64,000 nucleotides of DNA from Oscheius tipulae (lineage: Eukaryota; Nematoda; Chromadorea; Rhabditida; Rhabditidae). Under the pieces are notes generated by a model, which worked only from the letters and a program-made list of their open reading frames with translations, searched no databases and was not told where the DNA came from. The stretch is from assembly GCA_037178975.1 (NCBI GenBank), contig JASJZH010000006.1, positions 7,192,001-7,256,000 of the forward strand. The letters are read 5' to 3'. Positions 35,150-49,266 of this stretch are shown piece by piece. The translations under genes were made by a program, and so were the position numbers. Positions within the stretch are counted from its first letter, which is position 1. Each line of letters opens with the position of its first letter.

Positions 35150-36150
35150 GAGGGCTCCCTTGCCACTCCCATAGCGTGAACCCACTCTTCGCCTCCCTCT
35201 ATTGCCTGCCGCATCCACGTGGTTGGAGTTCGTCCGAGGCGACCACAGGCTTTCTTCAGCTCATTTTCCCATCTCATACACGGTCTCCCTAGAGCTCGTC
35301 GCTGATCCAGAGGAACCCATTCCTTTGTCGCTTTCGATCACCTTCTTCCATCTCGGCCACTTTTCTCGCCCATTTCAGCTTCTTCATCCATGCCAGGCCC
35401 AGAATACTTGATAGTTCCGTCCTTCTTCTCACCTCATCATTCCTCACACGATCCCGAAGCGTGAAGTGTGATTTCCTCACGTTGTTGTCTGGCTGCAAGT
35501 TTGGCTCGATCCTCTGTGCGAAGGCTCCAGTTTTCGCAGCCATACATACAGCAAACTAGAGACAATGCAGGTCAGGTACACTCGTCGTTTCATCAGTTTT
35601 CTTGGGGAGGAAGTGAGGGCGGCGATTGAAGGCGGTCCAAGACGCTCCGATTCGTCGGAACAGCTCCTGATTCTCCGAGATGCAGGCTACCGAATATCCA
35701 AGGTAAACAAAATGTCGGACAAACTATATAGCTTCCTTGTTCCAATTCAGTTACAATCCGCTGCACAGATCTCAGACTCTTTCCGACAAGGATGATATCA
35801 TCGGCGTAGCGAAGATGAGTCAGCTTACGCCTGTTGATGTTGAAACCGATGTCGTGTCAATTGATCGACGGAAGATGTCTTTAAGTTGAAGAGCGGTGGA
35901 GAAAGCACGCATCCTTAACGAACTCCGCGTTTGATATTAACATCCACTAACTCTTCTTGCACCTTGATCTTGCAACCAGCATCTCTGTATCTCGATAAAG
36001 AGTTGGTCCGATCTTCATCCGATGTAGCTGTTTCCAGACTTCCTCTTCGAGTACTAGCGGGACTTCCTCAAGAGAAGAATCATCGTTGATGTAAAGGCAA
36101 ATGAAAGGACGTCTTGGAAACTTTGGATCGCTGTTCATGCTTCTCGTTCA
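35150..36150 (-). mobile_element. RTE-type non-LTR retrotransposon relic (reverse transcriptase C-terminal part)
   Basis: The - strand encodes the reverse transcriptase catalytic block RRKLTHLRYADDIILVGKS, with the YADD codons at 35797-35808. Further on come fragments typical of nematode RTE elements, such as LRDRVRNDEVRRRTEL and MKKLKWARKVAEMEEGDRKR. Stops and frameshifts separate the pieces, so it is inactive. The endonuclease domain and the ends of the element were not seen; it looks 5'-truncated, as RTE copies usually are. It lies between the PEVK-like gene and the DYRK1 gene. Confidence 0.85.
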
Positions 36151-36702
36151 TTAAGTGCAGCATCGCTGCTAACTATACGGGAAGAAGCTCACTCGCTGAA
36201 TGTAGGAGTCATAATATTTTTTGTCTTGGCATTCGTACAGTTGATCTCGAATTTGTGATTGAAAGATGAATGCGGTTTGAATTCGTCTTTTATCCTCTTA
36301 ATCCAGACACTGGTCAACGATATTAAAAAGTATCTCTTCATTAAATCTCGGAAAATATATACAATGATCTCAACATTACAATCTCTTCACAGAGAGCGTG
36401 ACAAAATCTGCGCAAGATTCACACTGGATAGGGGGGAAATCACTGCATAAAGTGTCAACGGAATGGTACAAAGGACAACCAAAAAACTAAAATGATGGAA
36501 CCCTGTGTGGACAGAAAGATGTCTGAAGGGAGATAGGTCATGTTAGATTTACTCATATCAAAGGCTAGAAAAAGTGGGTCCCGTTAGTACAAATAAGACG
36601 AAGGATGGGTTATCCGCAACCGGAAGATACCCGACCAAAACGTTTCCGTCGTCATCACCAGGTTCAAACTGATATTTAGAGCTTATTCTTAGGCGTATCT
36701 AG
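36151..36702. other. Gap between the retrotransposon relic and the DYRK1 gene
   Basis: No gene is seen. Part of it may be further degraded RTE sequence on the - strand, but I cannot show that. It also holds the DYRK1 3' UTR. Confidence 0.4.
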
Positions 36703-40216
<3,514 letters not shown>

Positions 40217-42110
40217 CTCCCCACTGTTGTAGAATGGTAAGTTCTGAAAATGTAAAAATGTAAATAAACTAGACGTATGAGGCGTTGGTTTACGAGGCGA
40301 ATGTTTATAAAAGAGGAGGCGGCAGTCTAGAAGTGCAACCATTAGACGAGCTTTTTTTTTGATATGTGGAAGTGGCGCGAAGGAAACGTGGGAACGCATT
40401 TTCCTTTGGAAAAACATCGTATACTTTTGGCCAAAGTGGATATAAAAATGTCTCAAAAACAACATCAAACTTGAGAGAACGGGTTTTTCGCTTTTTCATA
40501 AAAATGTCGTAGAAATGGAAATTGTTGAATCAGACCGGGGCGAAAGCGAAATCTGACGATTCATTTCTTTGAACAATAAGGAAAGACGAAGCGGAGAACA
40601 AAAAATACGAAGGGTCTCACAAGCCTCGAGAGCCACAACCGTGTTGTGAATAACACGTGGTTTTAAACAGTTGATCAATATCCACACACACTGTGCGGAA
40701 ACGAACTGGACGATTGGGCGGCAAGCACGGGAGGCTCTACATGCAAACACAGCGGCAGGAAGGAGCGCGGAGAGATATTACACTTTGTCCTGGGATGAGT
40801 CGCGAAAATTCACAAAATTTATCATCACATCTGTGGTCAAGTGCCTCGGCAAAAGATGAGCTGGCAGACCACACATACTGTATGTCTTAGCTCCCGTAAT
40901 TGTCTATTCCAATTGTTTTGTGTGGTCAGAGGGGTACAGACCTTGAATCTGATGCTTTTTCTGAAATAATGTAAGAAAGTTGATGAAGTAAGAGAGGGCA
41001 ATTTGTTCAATGATATCTGTAATGAATCGCTGCTAGTTGGCGCGGTCCGCGAGCAATTAGAGAGTGGGCTAAAGATGGCCAGCGACGATCAATCGATACA
41101 CACACAGGCCGTACGCGCACTAGCCATCCCCACAGCTGACCTCTGTGGACTTTTTTTTAACGATTTCCAGCATAATACGCGTCACTAATCACTTAGAAAG
41201 GTGATGATAGACTGTTGTGATAGTTTCAAGGAACCGGACGACTTGTTCAGATGTCGAGTGTGCCCGCCAAAGAGGGTTTTGTCCGATAGGGTATGAACGT
41301 TTGCTGGTTTTGAAGGACATTATTTGAATTTGGCAAGGTTTCAAAGAGATGGAAAGTTTTGTGAGCGAGGGAAACGAAGGAGCAAAGAAAAGATCGCGCA
41401 GTCAAGTAGGGACAGAAAAGTGCGAAGTACGTCAAGACAAACTGATTCTTGCTGTGTATTTGCACCGTGGAGCACATCAAAAAACTGGTTTCCGCTGTCC
41501 CATCGGGTCTGTTCATATTTCCACGTGTGCACTTCCTGTGTGCGGCAATAGACCACCTTTGACAAAAAGACACGGTTTTCTAAAGAGACAGACGCGAGGT
41601 TGGCTGCAGCCGAGTGACCGGCTTAAAGCACAGGACACGTCAGTGTAACATAGCAGATTCGTAGAAACTGCCGGCTGCTGTCGAGGATCAACGCAAAGCG
41701 AACACCTCGTTCAGGCGGAGAGAGAGAAGAGGTTGCTAAGTTATCGATTATTATAACTTGAAAGCGATTACAGTAAGTGGTATTAAATTGCCGGCGAAGC
41801 TTCAAGAAAGAATAACATGTCCTGTAGCTGACCGATGATAATCGCACGGTCAACAGTCCTAAACACGGGCTGAGACTATAGCAAACAATTCTTTTGCTCA
41901 CTGATTCCGGTCAGCCAGATCAATTGATGCCAATTCTAAGAAAAAAAAGGGGGGGAAGACTCAGAAAATGGGAGCAAGCCGCTACTGTTTGAGAAACAAA
42001 GTTTTAAAGTGAAGTCAGCTATCGCATTGCCTGATCACATAGTCCTAAAACTAACACAACAAGTTGTCAACAATGTCTTGTCGGTCAACAGTGCACCTGA
42101 TCAGTCGCAC
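40217..42110. other. Intergenic, no gene seen
   Basis: No exon chain is supported between the DYRK1 start and the stop of the orphan at 42111. Chance frames of about 100 codons exist on both strands at 41247-41650, but their residues look random and they overlap each other. The DYRK1 promoter and 5' UTR should lie at the low end. Confidence 0.45.
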
Positions 42111-43152
42111 CTAGCCTATTACTAACAAGAAACAAACCAAAGGTTCGGTTGGAGGATTGAAGGGATTGTCAAAGGTTCCAATCTGCTGTTGGTGTCCAGT
42201 GAAGGCCGAATGTCTAAAAGTCCTGGATTGCTCGGGCATAATAGCCGACTATTACCTAAGAGTTTCAGTCATCGGCGGCTGACTAGTGTAGTAGGAATAG
42301 CTGGACACGTCTGGGGCCTGCAAATGTCTGTTATCATTGCTCTTCCACCTGATAAGTTAGTCCAACTGGTCAAGCTTTTCTAAACTATAGTAGTTTTCTT
42401 GAATGTTCCTTCTCTATGAGACCAGCAAGAGAGCCTATTTTGACTCATCGTGTTTGTTAGTTTAGTGTTTTCTGCTATTATGAACGTTTCCCCTTAGTTT
42501 ATAGCTCTTGCGCAAGAACATCATATTGTCAGCCAGGAGTTGGTGCTTCGACGCAGCAAATGATTTAGATTTGAAGAATATCATCGAACGTACATTTTCT
42601 CCTACATGACTGAAAATCGGCTGCTCTGCGAAGAGACCAGGATTCCAATCCCCGTGTTTCGACTGTTCGACAACGTTGTACATTTCGGAAGCTCCTATTT
42701 GCTGGTTGTAGCTGTTATTCGGATCCTAAAATCGATGATTGTGATCTCGAAACTTTTTTTTGTCTCATTTCGCACGCGAAGTATGCCTTCCGTCTATAAA
42801 CAGGAAGATGTTGCTAGGGCGACGACCGCCCTAGAAAGCACCGGTGGGCCCCTCATCCCATAAATACTGATATCTGTACCCGGTTTTTGAAAAACGCCGA
42901 CTCTATAGACGGCAACCGCATTCTCTTGGGTGGAGAAGGCGTCTGTGGAGGAGTCGGCGATTTTTGTATCAGCTCGCAATTCTCGGCAGTAAAATATTGG
43001 CCTAGACGCAAAGATGTCTCGTTGATGTCGTATGACTCTACATCTGCTTCAATCTCCTCAAGACAGATACGTGAGGCTAATACTACTTGTGGAGCATAAG
43101 TCCTCGGCGAGATATATTTGAATGATGATTTCCGTCGGGGGTCAAGATTCAT
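42111..43152 (-). CDS. Orphan 189-aa protein, Pro/Ser/Asn-rich
   Basis: Four exons on the - strand (43152-42880, 42725-42594, 42317-42256, 42213-42111) join in one frame of 189 aa. All junctions are GT..AG, and their phases match. The start MNLDPRRKSSFKYISPRTY follows an in-frame stop, so ATG 43152 is the earliest possible in its exon. A TTCAG acceptor at about 43173 suggests a 5' UTR exon or trans-splicing. Visible features are an acidic helix (ICLEEIEADVES), a Pro-rich stretch with a basic patch (SPTPPQTPSPPKRMRLPS) and an Asn/Pro/Gln-rich C terminus (FDNPFNPPTEPL). There is no signal peptide, membrane segment or known domain. A nuclear or regulatory protein is possible but unproven. Confidence 0.5.
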
Positions 43153-46100
43153 GCACGTCAACTTTTAAACCTGAATAGGACATGCTTTTGTGAGTATACA
43201 GCAAAGAAGAGGAGTTGAAGAAGACGAGTATCAAACCAGGCTCCAGATAATTGACATGCGCAAATGGACAAAATGAGAGCAGTCACACTGATTATCAGTT
43301 GCTCTTGACTCTTTTCAGCTTGTTCTACCTCCTCATTTGAGTGACAAGAACAGGAGGATCGTTGCGAGCAGGCTCTATCGTATTCAGAACTGAGCGTAGC
43401 GGTAAGAAAGAAACAAAAGCAGTGGATAGTATCCGGCCGAGCAGCCTCTCTTAGGAAAGTTTATTGTCTATACGTCTGTATTCCATGTTCGTGGGAAAGA
43501 TCCGTCAGCCTACCCGGCCCGTTTATGAGCTTGGCAAAACTACATAGCCGGATGGAAATTGTGGATATGGTTGCGTGTGATTAATTAGCACTGGATAGGA
43601 AATCGTAGTCTATCCGCCTCCTCTGAGGAAAGTCAGTGCTGTGGGAAATGTGCGTAATGAGATAACAAGAGGGCTCTGATTCCTTGTAAAGATTTTCCGG
43701 AGAAGAAGCATTCCTGTTAAAAAAACTGATAATACTGCTGAAGACATGTTCTTTCAGCAGAAACACGGTAAATATCAATCTAGCTTAATTTAATCACAGA
43801 TGTAAAACGACTGTTAAACGTTTTGTTTTGAGGAGAAAGTGCGGATGAGTGGAAATAGTTTGCCTTGTTAAGAGAATATGACAGGGACTCATCTAGATTC
43901 TTATTAACCGGATATACTGTAATTATTTTCCTCCATATCCTGTTAGTAGTCGCATGTACACTCAATTTCTCCCTCAATAACGCTTGTACAAGTTTGAAGA
44001 ACTCACCTTCACAACGACTCCTTGAGCCATATTCACAGTACATCTGTCCCAAGTTTCTTCTTCCTGAAAAGTAAAAATTACTCAAGTATCATTCAGTGCA
44101 AAGGTCTTTTAAGAAAAGTCGAGAGATGACCCTAGCAGCTGATGGCGGCTGGCCACTTGACATCAAACGGAGAGCAACGAGACATGGGATTTCGACCAGC
44201 TGATAATAATGAGGAAAAAAGAGCCGTTCACAGAAAATGTGGAACATTCGTCAATTTAGAGGGATTTTGTAAGAAGATGGATTAAAAGCAGGTGGCCAGC
44301 TGACTGGCTACAAGGTTCAGACGCATGAGTCATTAGGAAAAACTTCTGGTCTAAACATGATCAAATTTGGTCGTTTGATTTCGATCGGAAAGTGAAAGAA
44401 AGAGACTCCCTCAAAAGACTTAGATTTAAGTCATTTTTCATGGGAAGAAAGATTGAAAACTGGTCAGGGATAGAGAAAGGATTAGAAACCACAATATAGC
44501 TGTCAATAGTTGCAAAAACAGCTTGTAATGTAGCTGACCATTTTTGATCGAGGCAGAATTTGAATGGTTCATCAAAAGAGCTTCCTAGAAAAGAAAATCG
44601 TCGAAATGTCTTCTATATGCAAAACTCAGTCGTGTTTTGTGGAAGCGGAACGAGGATGTATGCACAGAAATTGAAGCGATCGGAAATGCGGGAACGTTTG
44701 CTTTTGCAAAATCAGGTTTTGAGGAGTAGAAAACAACAAGCAGAAGAGAAAGTCACTTTTAGTTTAAATAGAACTCCTTTGTTCAGCTTTTGGAGCAGTT
44801 TCGGGCCGGAAAATGACCGGAACTAATCTTATCACAGATTATATTAGTTCCAGCCGTTGCGAAATGTACGAAACAAAGTGACTAACAGCCCTCAAAACAG
44901 CCGAGTGGTAAACATTCGAGGAATATTATACAACAATTGTAAATTTCGAAAAGAAATGAGCGCTTGTTGGACAATAAAGGGTCTTTAATTGTGACAAACC
45001 GCACCCAGCAAGCATTTAATTGAACAGATGGCACTAACGATAGTATCAATCAGCTGGGTGGCCATAAATACGAGACGACAATGTCTCGGAAACGAAACGT
45101 GTCACTTATTCCATTTTACTTCAAGTCACTCACTCCGTCGGGAGAATTTTGCCATATTCCAAATTCCCATGGTATTAAGCCACCGAACCCAAGCAATGAC
45201 CAAGGAACCTATTTCAAAAACATGTGAGTAACAGCTGATTGAGAAAGAACAGTGGAATAAAGTTGTCACGAGAACACGTGCCCTGAAGGAGCTTCAAAAA
45301 CAGCTTTTAGATGGAGCAGGAATTGGATGGTTGCCAGGGACACGCGACGCGACCGCTCGCGACTGACCATTAGTATTAAGTAGTTCGGAAAAGCATGAAT
45401 AAATATTTAACGGCGTAATGAAAGATGACGTTTTTGGTCTTAAAATACGTAAAAACAAACTATCTATCAAATAGTGAGCCTCTGATCAACAGAAAAATTC
45501 CATTTCCTTCAAAAAAAACGGTAACTTCCGAGTTACCCAAGCCTTGTTGACTACAGGTGGTTTTTTCTCAGAAAGCTTATTGAATCACATTCAAGGTAGA
45601 GAAAGAGTTGCAACTTTAGCGATCAAATAGTTCAGACTAAACCTACTGTGTTGAACAGTAGTTAGCTGAGTACAAGATCGAAGAGGACCAAGTTCAGAAC
45701 TTTAAAAGGATAGTTTAGTTATGGCTGAACGACGCGCTTTTTTTTTTCTTTTTCCATTTTCTTGGTTTCTATAAGTGTTTAATCGATTTGCCGTCAAATT
45801 ACACCTTAAAGGAGCCCACTTTGACAGATAAATTACTGTGAAAAAAAGAGAAAATGGCCGTACAAGGTCAAAACTGCGTTTCGTCAATCCTCCATTTTCC
45901 TTGGTAATTTTCCGCGAAAATATACGATTCTAGGGTGAAATTTCTCAGCACAAATAGAAATCAACAAATGTGTTTAAAGCACACAAAAGTGCAAAAAATT
46001 GATTTTCAGGGAAGTTTGTTGCGGGACCCATTTGAAAAAAAGCGCCGCGTTCATCCAAAACTAGACTGTCCTTAAATGTCCAAACATCCGATATTTTTGC

Positions 46101-46394
46101 GGAGTTCTCAATGGCAGATAGGTAGCCAAGGTTCGAACCGCGGTCTCATTTTGCAAACTCACATAAAAAGCAATCTCGTGAGCGCTCACATTGAACGAGA
46201 TGTATGAAGCAGTAAATATTAAAATTCCCATTTTTTTCCGTTGTCGTTCCTTGCTGTTAGAAAAACAGACATGGAAAACCGGGTTTATTGAATCTCTTGA
46301 CAAGTATAAAGCGTGTTCACCGAAGTAGTTTTTTCGATATTAAAGCAAAAAGTGATAGGTGATATGTAGGGAATAAAATTTAACGAAATTGAGC
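43153..46394. other. 3.2 kb region without a supported gene
   Basis: I find no convincing exon on either strand. A 57-nt open piece with good splice borders on the - strand at about 44012-44068 could be a 5' UTR exon of the 42.1 kb orphan. A short inverted repeat occurs at 44819-44851. AT-rich and homopolymer tracts are common from 45.4 kb onward. Confidence 0.45.
44819..44851. repeat. Short perfect inverted repeat
   Basis: GGAACTAAT is followed after 15 nt by its exact reverse complement ATTAGTTCC. It could form a 9-bp hairpin. No flanking target duplication or larger element was seen. Confidence 0.4.
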
Positions 46395-47684
46395 TCATTG
46401 GTATAAGGTTGCGAGTTCGGCAACACAGGAAGAAATGCATTCTTTCCAGTCTTCTTTCTCGGTTGATTCCATCTGTTGGCGAAGAATGGAGAAATCAGGC
46501 ACTGGGATTTTGATTCCGCGAATCACTGCCTAAAGAGAACTACTTACAAGATATGAACAATGTCCTACTGTCTTGATGATAATCTCGAGGTAAGCGAGTA
46601 GTTTGTCGATTACATCGCTTGTAGAAACGACGTCAATCTCCGTGAGCCATCGGTCGTAGTAAACAATGAGGGTTTCTTCATTGGGCAGCTTTACCAGGTA
46701 GATGGCTTTCGGAGGAGTACTGTCAGGCAAAGATAGAACTTTAGTGGCTGTTGGGTCGTCATCAAGCGCTTCTGGACAGCGACCGAAACCTGGCAGCTCC
46801 ATGTGTTCAACATTTCCAGGTCCGTCATCGACAAATGACTGAAACAAAAATGAAAATGTAAAAGAGGATCTTACCTTCACGAAAGTCATGAAAATTGTCT
46901 TTGCCTCCTGCTTTTCCAGAGGAATTGGATGCAGAAAAGATGAAACACTGATCTTCTTGAAGCGTTTCAGAGGAATGTAGTTGGGCAAGTGCCAGCGCAG
47001 TGGACCAGCCACATGAACTTCTTCAACTCTCTGCATATCAAACTTTAAATTCATATAGAAATGTACACCTCAGGAAGGAGCTGTAGACACCAGCTGGAAG
47101 CCATTGCAAAATAGATTTTCTTGTAGCCACAGATACGACAAATCAATACTTCTCTGACTTTCAGATAGATGTTTTCAATTGCTCCGAAATGAAGTTCCTC
47201 GCAGAATAAATAGTTCTCGGGGATTGACTTGGCACAGCTCAAGCCGTAAGGTCCAAGCTCCTAAACGAGGCATTTCAAAAAAGCAAGAAAAAATACAACG
47301 CACTACAAAAACCTTTTCCGGATGGACTTCCTTGAATCCTAGGAACTCTGGATGTCGATACGTGACAAATTGCCCCGTTACACTTGCTTTAACGTTGCAG
47401 ATCTGGAACACTTTTTAAATAAAAAATAATCGACTAAAAACACCAATTGAGTCGATTCCGTCTTCTTGGTACGACTGAGGTGGACTTCTTTGGCAGTAGC
47501 ACAAATTCTGTGCTTGTGCTTCTCGAAAAATTCGTTCAAGACTTTGTTGGAACGACGGAGCCGTGTAAGTTCGTAGAGGTCAGTCTAAAAGTATATTTAA
47601 AAATAAGAGGGAAAAACAAAAGCGTACGTGGCCGATAGTAGCGAGAAGCAAATCCTCCGCGAGCATCTCAAGATCCAGTGCCAT
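46395..47684 (-). CDS. F-box-like protein of 346 aa
   Basis: Seven exons (47684-47628, 47584-47444, 47402-47313, 47260-47069, 47030-46875, 46838-46569, 46529-46395) splice to 346 aa without a stop. The N terminus (MALDLEMLAEDLLLATIGH, then TDLYELTRLRRSNKVLNEFF) has the helical pattern of an F-box, the module that ties substrate receptors to SKP1-cullin-RING ubiquitin ligases. The remainder (VEEVHVAGPLRWHLPNY, KRFKKISVSSFLHPI) resembles the variable substrate-binding half of nematode F-box proteins, though I could not assign it to a set domain. The last intron is 39 nt if the donor GTAGGA at 46568 is used; an 18-nt alternative seems unlikely. The F-box call is tentative. Confidence 0.55.
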
Positions 47685-47844
47685 TTTAGTCCAAGTGTAA
47701 CGACGCTTGAAACATCTGAAAGATGGAATCGATGAAAATTGTATAAACAGGCGAATAGATAAACAGAAACAAAACGCTTAAACATGATGTTGCGTACTGC
47801 ATTTTCCAAGAGACGACAACCAAACAACGACGCGACTTTCTTAG

Positions 47845-48150
47845 CAAGATACAAACATTGAACAAGTGGCATTAGAATCAGTAAAAAAGATAGATATTGC
47901 CCATGGTGCGTATATTATTAAGAAGGCTTTTTTAGAAGCAAAGTCCAAAATTAATTGTTCGGACAGTGAATTAATTATTGCTACGCGCGTTTTTAGTGTT
48001 TTAGAAGCTAGCACTAATGGAAGGCAAAGCCAAGTCCATCTTTATCCTAGTGAACCTCCTCTCCGCATACTCATGGTTGTGCTACCGCAATTTGAGCAGC
48101 AACCCCGTTCCTATCTTCTAGTCACAACTGACTTGTCAATCAAATCCTAA
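47845..48150 (+). CDS. AT-rich orphan exon or ORF, head to head with the F-box-like gene
   Basis: After a TTTCTTAG acceptor, a + strand frame runs 101 codons to TAA 48150. Its residues look protein-like (NIEQVALESVKKIDIAHGAY, KINCSDSELIIATRVFSVLE), and the first 200 nt are clearly more AT-rich than nearby exons. There is no in-frame ATG in the first two thirds, so it would need an upstream exon, or it is a fragment of something older. Its 5' edge lies 160 bp from the start of the opposite-strand F-box-like gene. No family was recognised. It might be a foreign insertion, a gene relic or a chance frame. Confidence 0.3.
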   Translation, partial: QDTNIEQVALESVKKIDIAHGAYIIKKAFLEAKSKINCSDSELIIATRVFSVLEASTNGRQSQVHLYPSEPPLRILMVVLPQFEQQPRSYLLVTTDLSIKS

Positions 48151-49256
48151 CTCTTGACTTGCCATCTTTGGTTCGAGGCAAACAAACAAAAGCGTCAGAG
48201 CCACAGATACCTTGGAGCATTAATAGTTTAAATGTTCATACCATAGAAGTTACGTGAGAGTGAGTTCCATTGAAACAAAGGTGACAATATTGGCGGAAGA
48301 CAGCATAGTGTCCTCCGGCTTCCATTCGGACGCTCTCTTAATGCTCTAAAAAGTGTTTCAAATGTTGTTCTAATCCAGTTGTCAATTGTTTGAACCATCC
48401 GTATTTCAGGGAAAGCGATGCTTACGAGTCTGGCTTGAGTTTACAGGGAAAGCACAAAAAGTTAGGGCCAGGTTCAGAATATCCAGTCTTTTATTTCGTG
48501 AGAGCTGTTCATGAATGTCTATGCACTGGAAGCTAATTCGCTTGTACACACCGCTTGGGATTCGATCCCTCGTTGTGAGATTAGTAGTCGGTAATGCATG
48601 CCAGACTACGATGCCTGCCCATGTAATACTCACTTTCGGTTCACATCTCTGTCTAGAAAATGTCCAGGTTAGAACATCTACTTTTCAAGTCAGATGTGCT
48701 GTAACAAATACGATAGTATTTTGTATTTAACATGAACATCTTGCAAATCATCCGTTCAAACTAGGGTTCAATTTTTGAAATAAAGTTTCACGAATTATCG
48801 TCGCCTTCAAATTAGCACATACACCTCCGGATCCTTTCTCCTTACTTTCCCCGCTCGAGAATCGGGTCGACTAGCTGTCTTTGTCCGTCTTCTACAAAAA
48901 CATAACGCGAGCTTGACAGCCGTAGGCAGATAACCTGAGACCTGCCTCTTTCACTTGCAGCACTAGCACTCTCGGCGGAACACCCGCGTAGTCTTTTTTC
49001 TGCCGGGATCATCATGCTCTTCTATTTCTCGCCCCGATGTTCCACCAAGGGTGTCCTCCACGAACTTTCTAACCGATTCCGTGGTGAAATGACTGTTAAG
49101 GACTAGGCGTAGTCAGCGCTGTAGTGCGGTCCACTGACCGAATTTCTTCGCGCCGCCTATTTCACTTTCATGATAACTGAAACTCACGCCGACAATGTCG
49201 CACAATTATTCTTATCATGCTTCTGATCATCATTATCGTTCCGTGCCCAGACTAAG
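48151..49256. other. Intergenic, upstream of the matrix-protein gene
   Basis: No coding exon is supported. It should contain the promoter of the gene that starts at 49267. Short frames on both strands overlap and lack support. Confidence 0.45.
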
Positions 49257-49263
49257 ATTTCAG
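49257..49263 (+). promoter_or_regulatory. Probable SL trans-splice acceptor
   Basis: A TTTCAG acceptor lies three bases before ATG 49267, with no obvious upstream exon. In nematodes this layout usually marks spliced-leader addition. The frame also stays open upstream of the ATG, so an internal cis-splice cannot be excluded. Confidence 0.45.
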
Positions 49264-49266
49264 GAG

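Noticed and set aside
41247-41650. Overlapping frames of about 100 codons on both strands
   Set aside because: Random-looking composition, mutual overlap and no splice or start context.
46121-46150. A GGTTCGAACCG word resembling a tRNA B box
   Set aside because: No A box, acceptor stem or anticodon arm could be fitted around it on either strand.
46530-46547. A possible 18-nt intron with perfect GTAAGT and CTTTAG borders
   Set aside because: A 39-nt intron with the donor at 46568 keeps the same frame and matches the minimum size seen elsewhere.
48541-48590. A GGGATTCGATCCC palindrome resembling a T-arm
   Set aside because: No cloverleaf could be built from the flanks.
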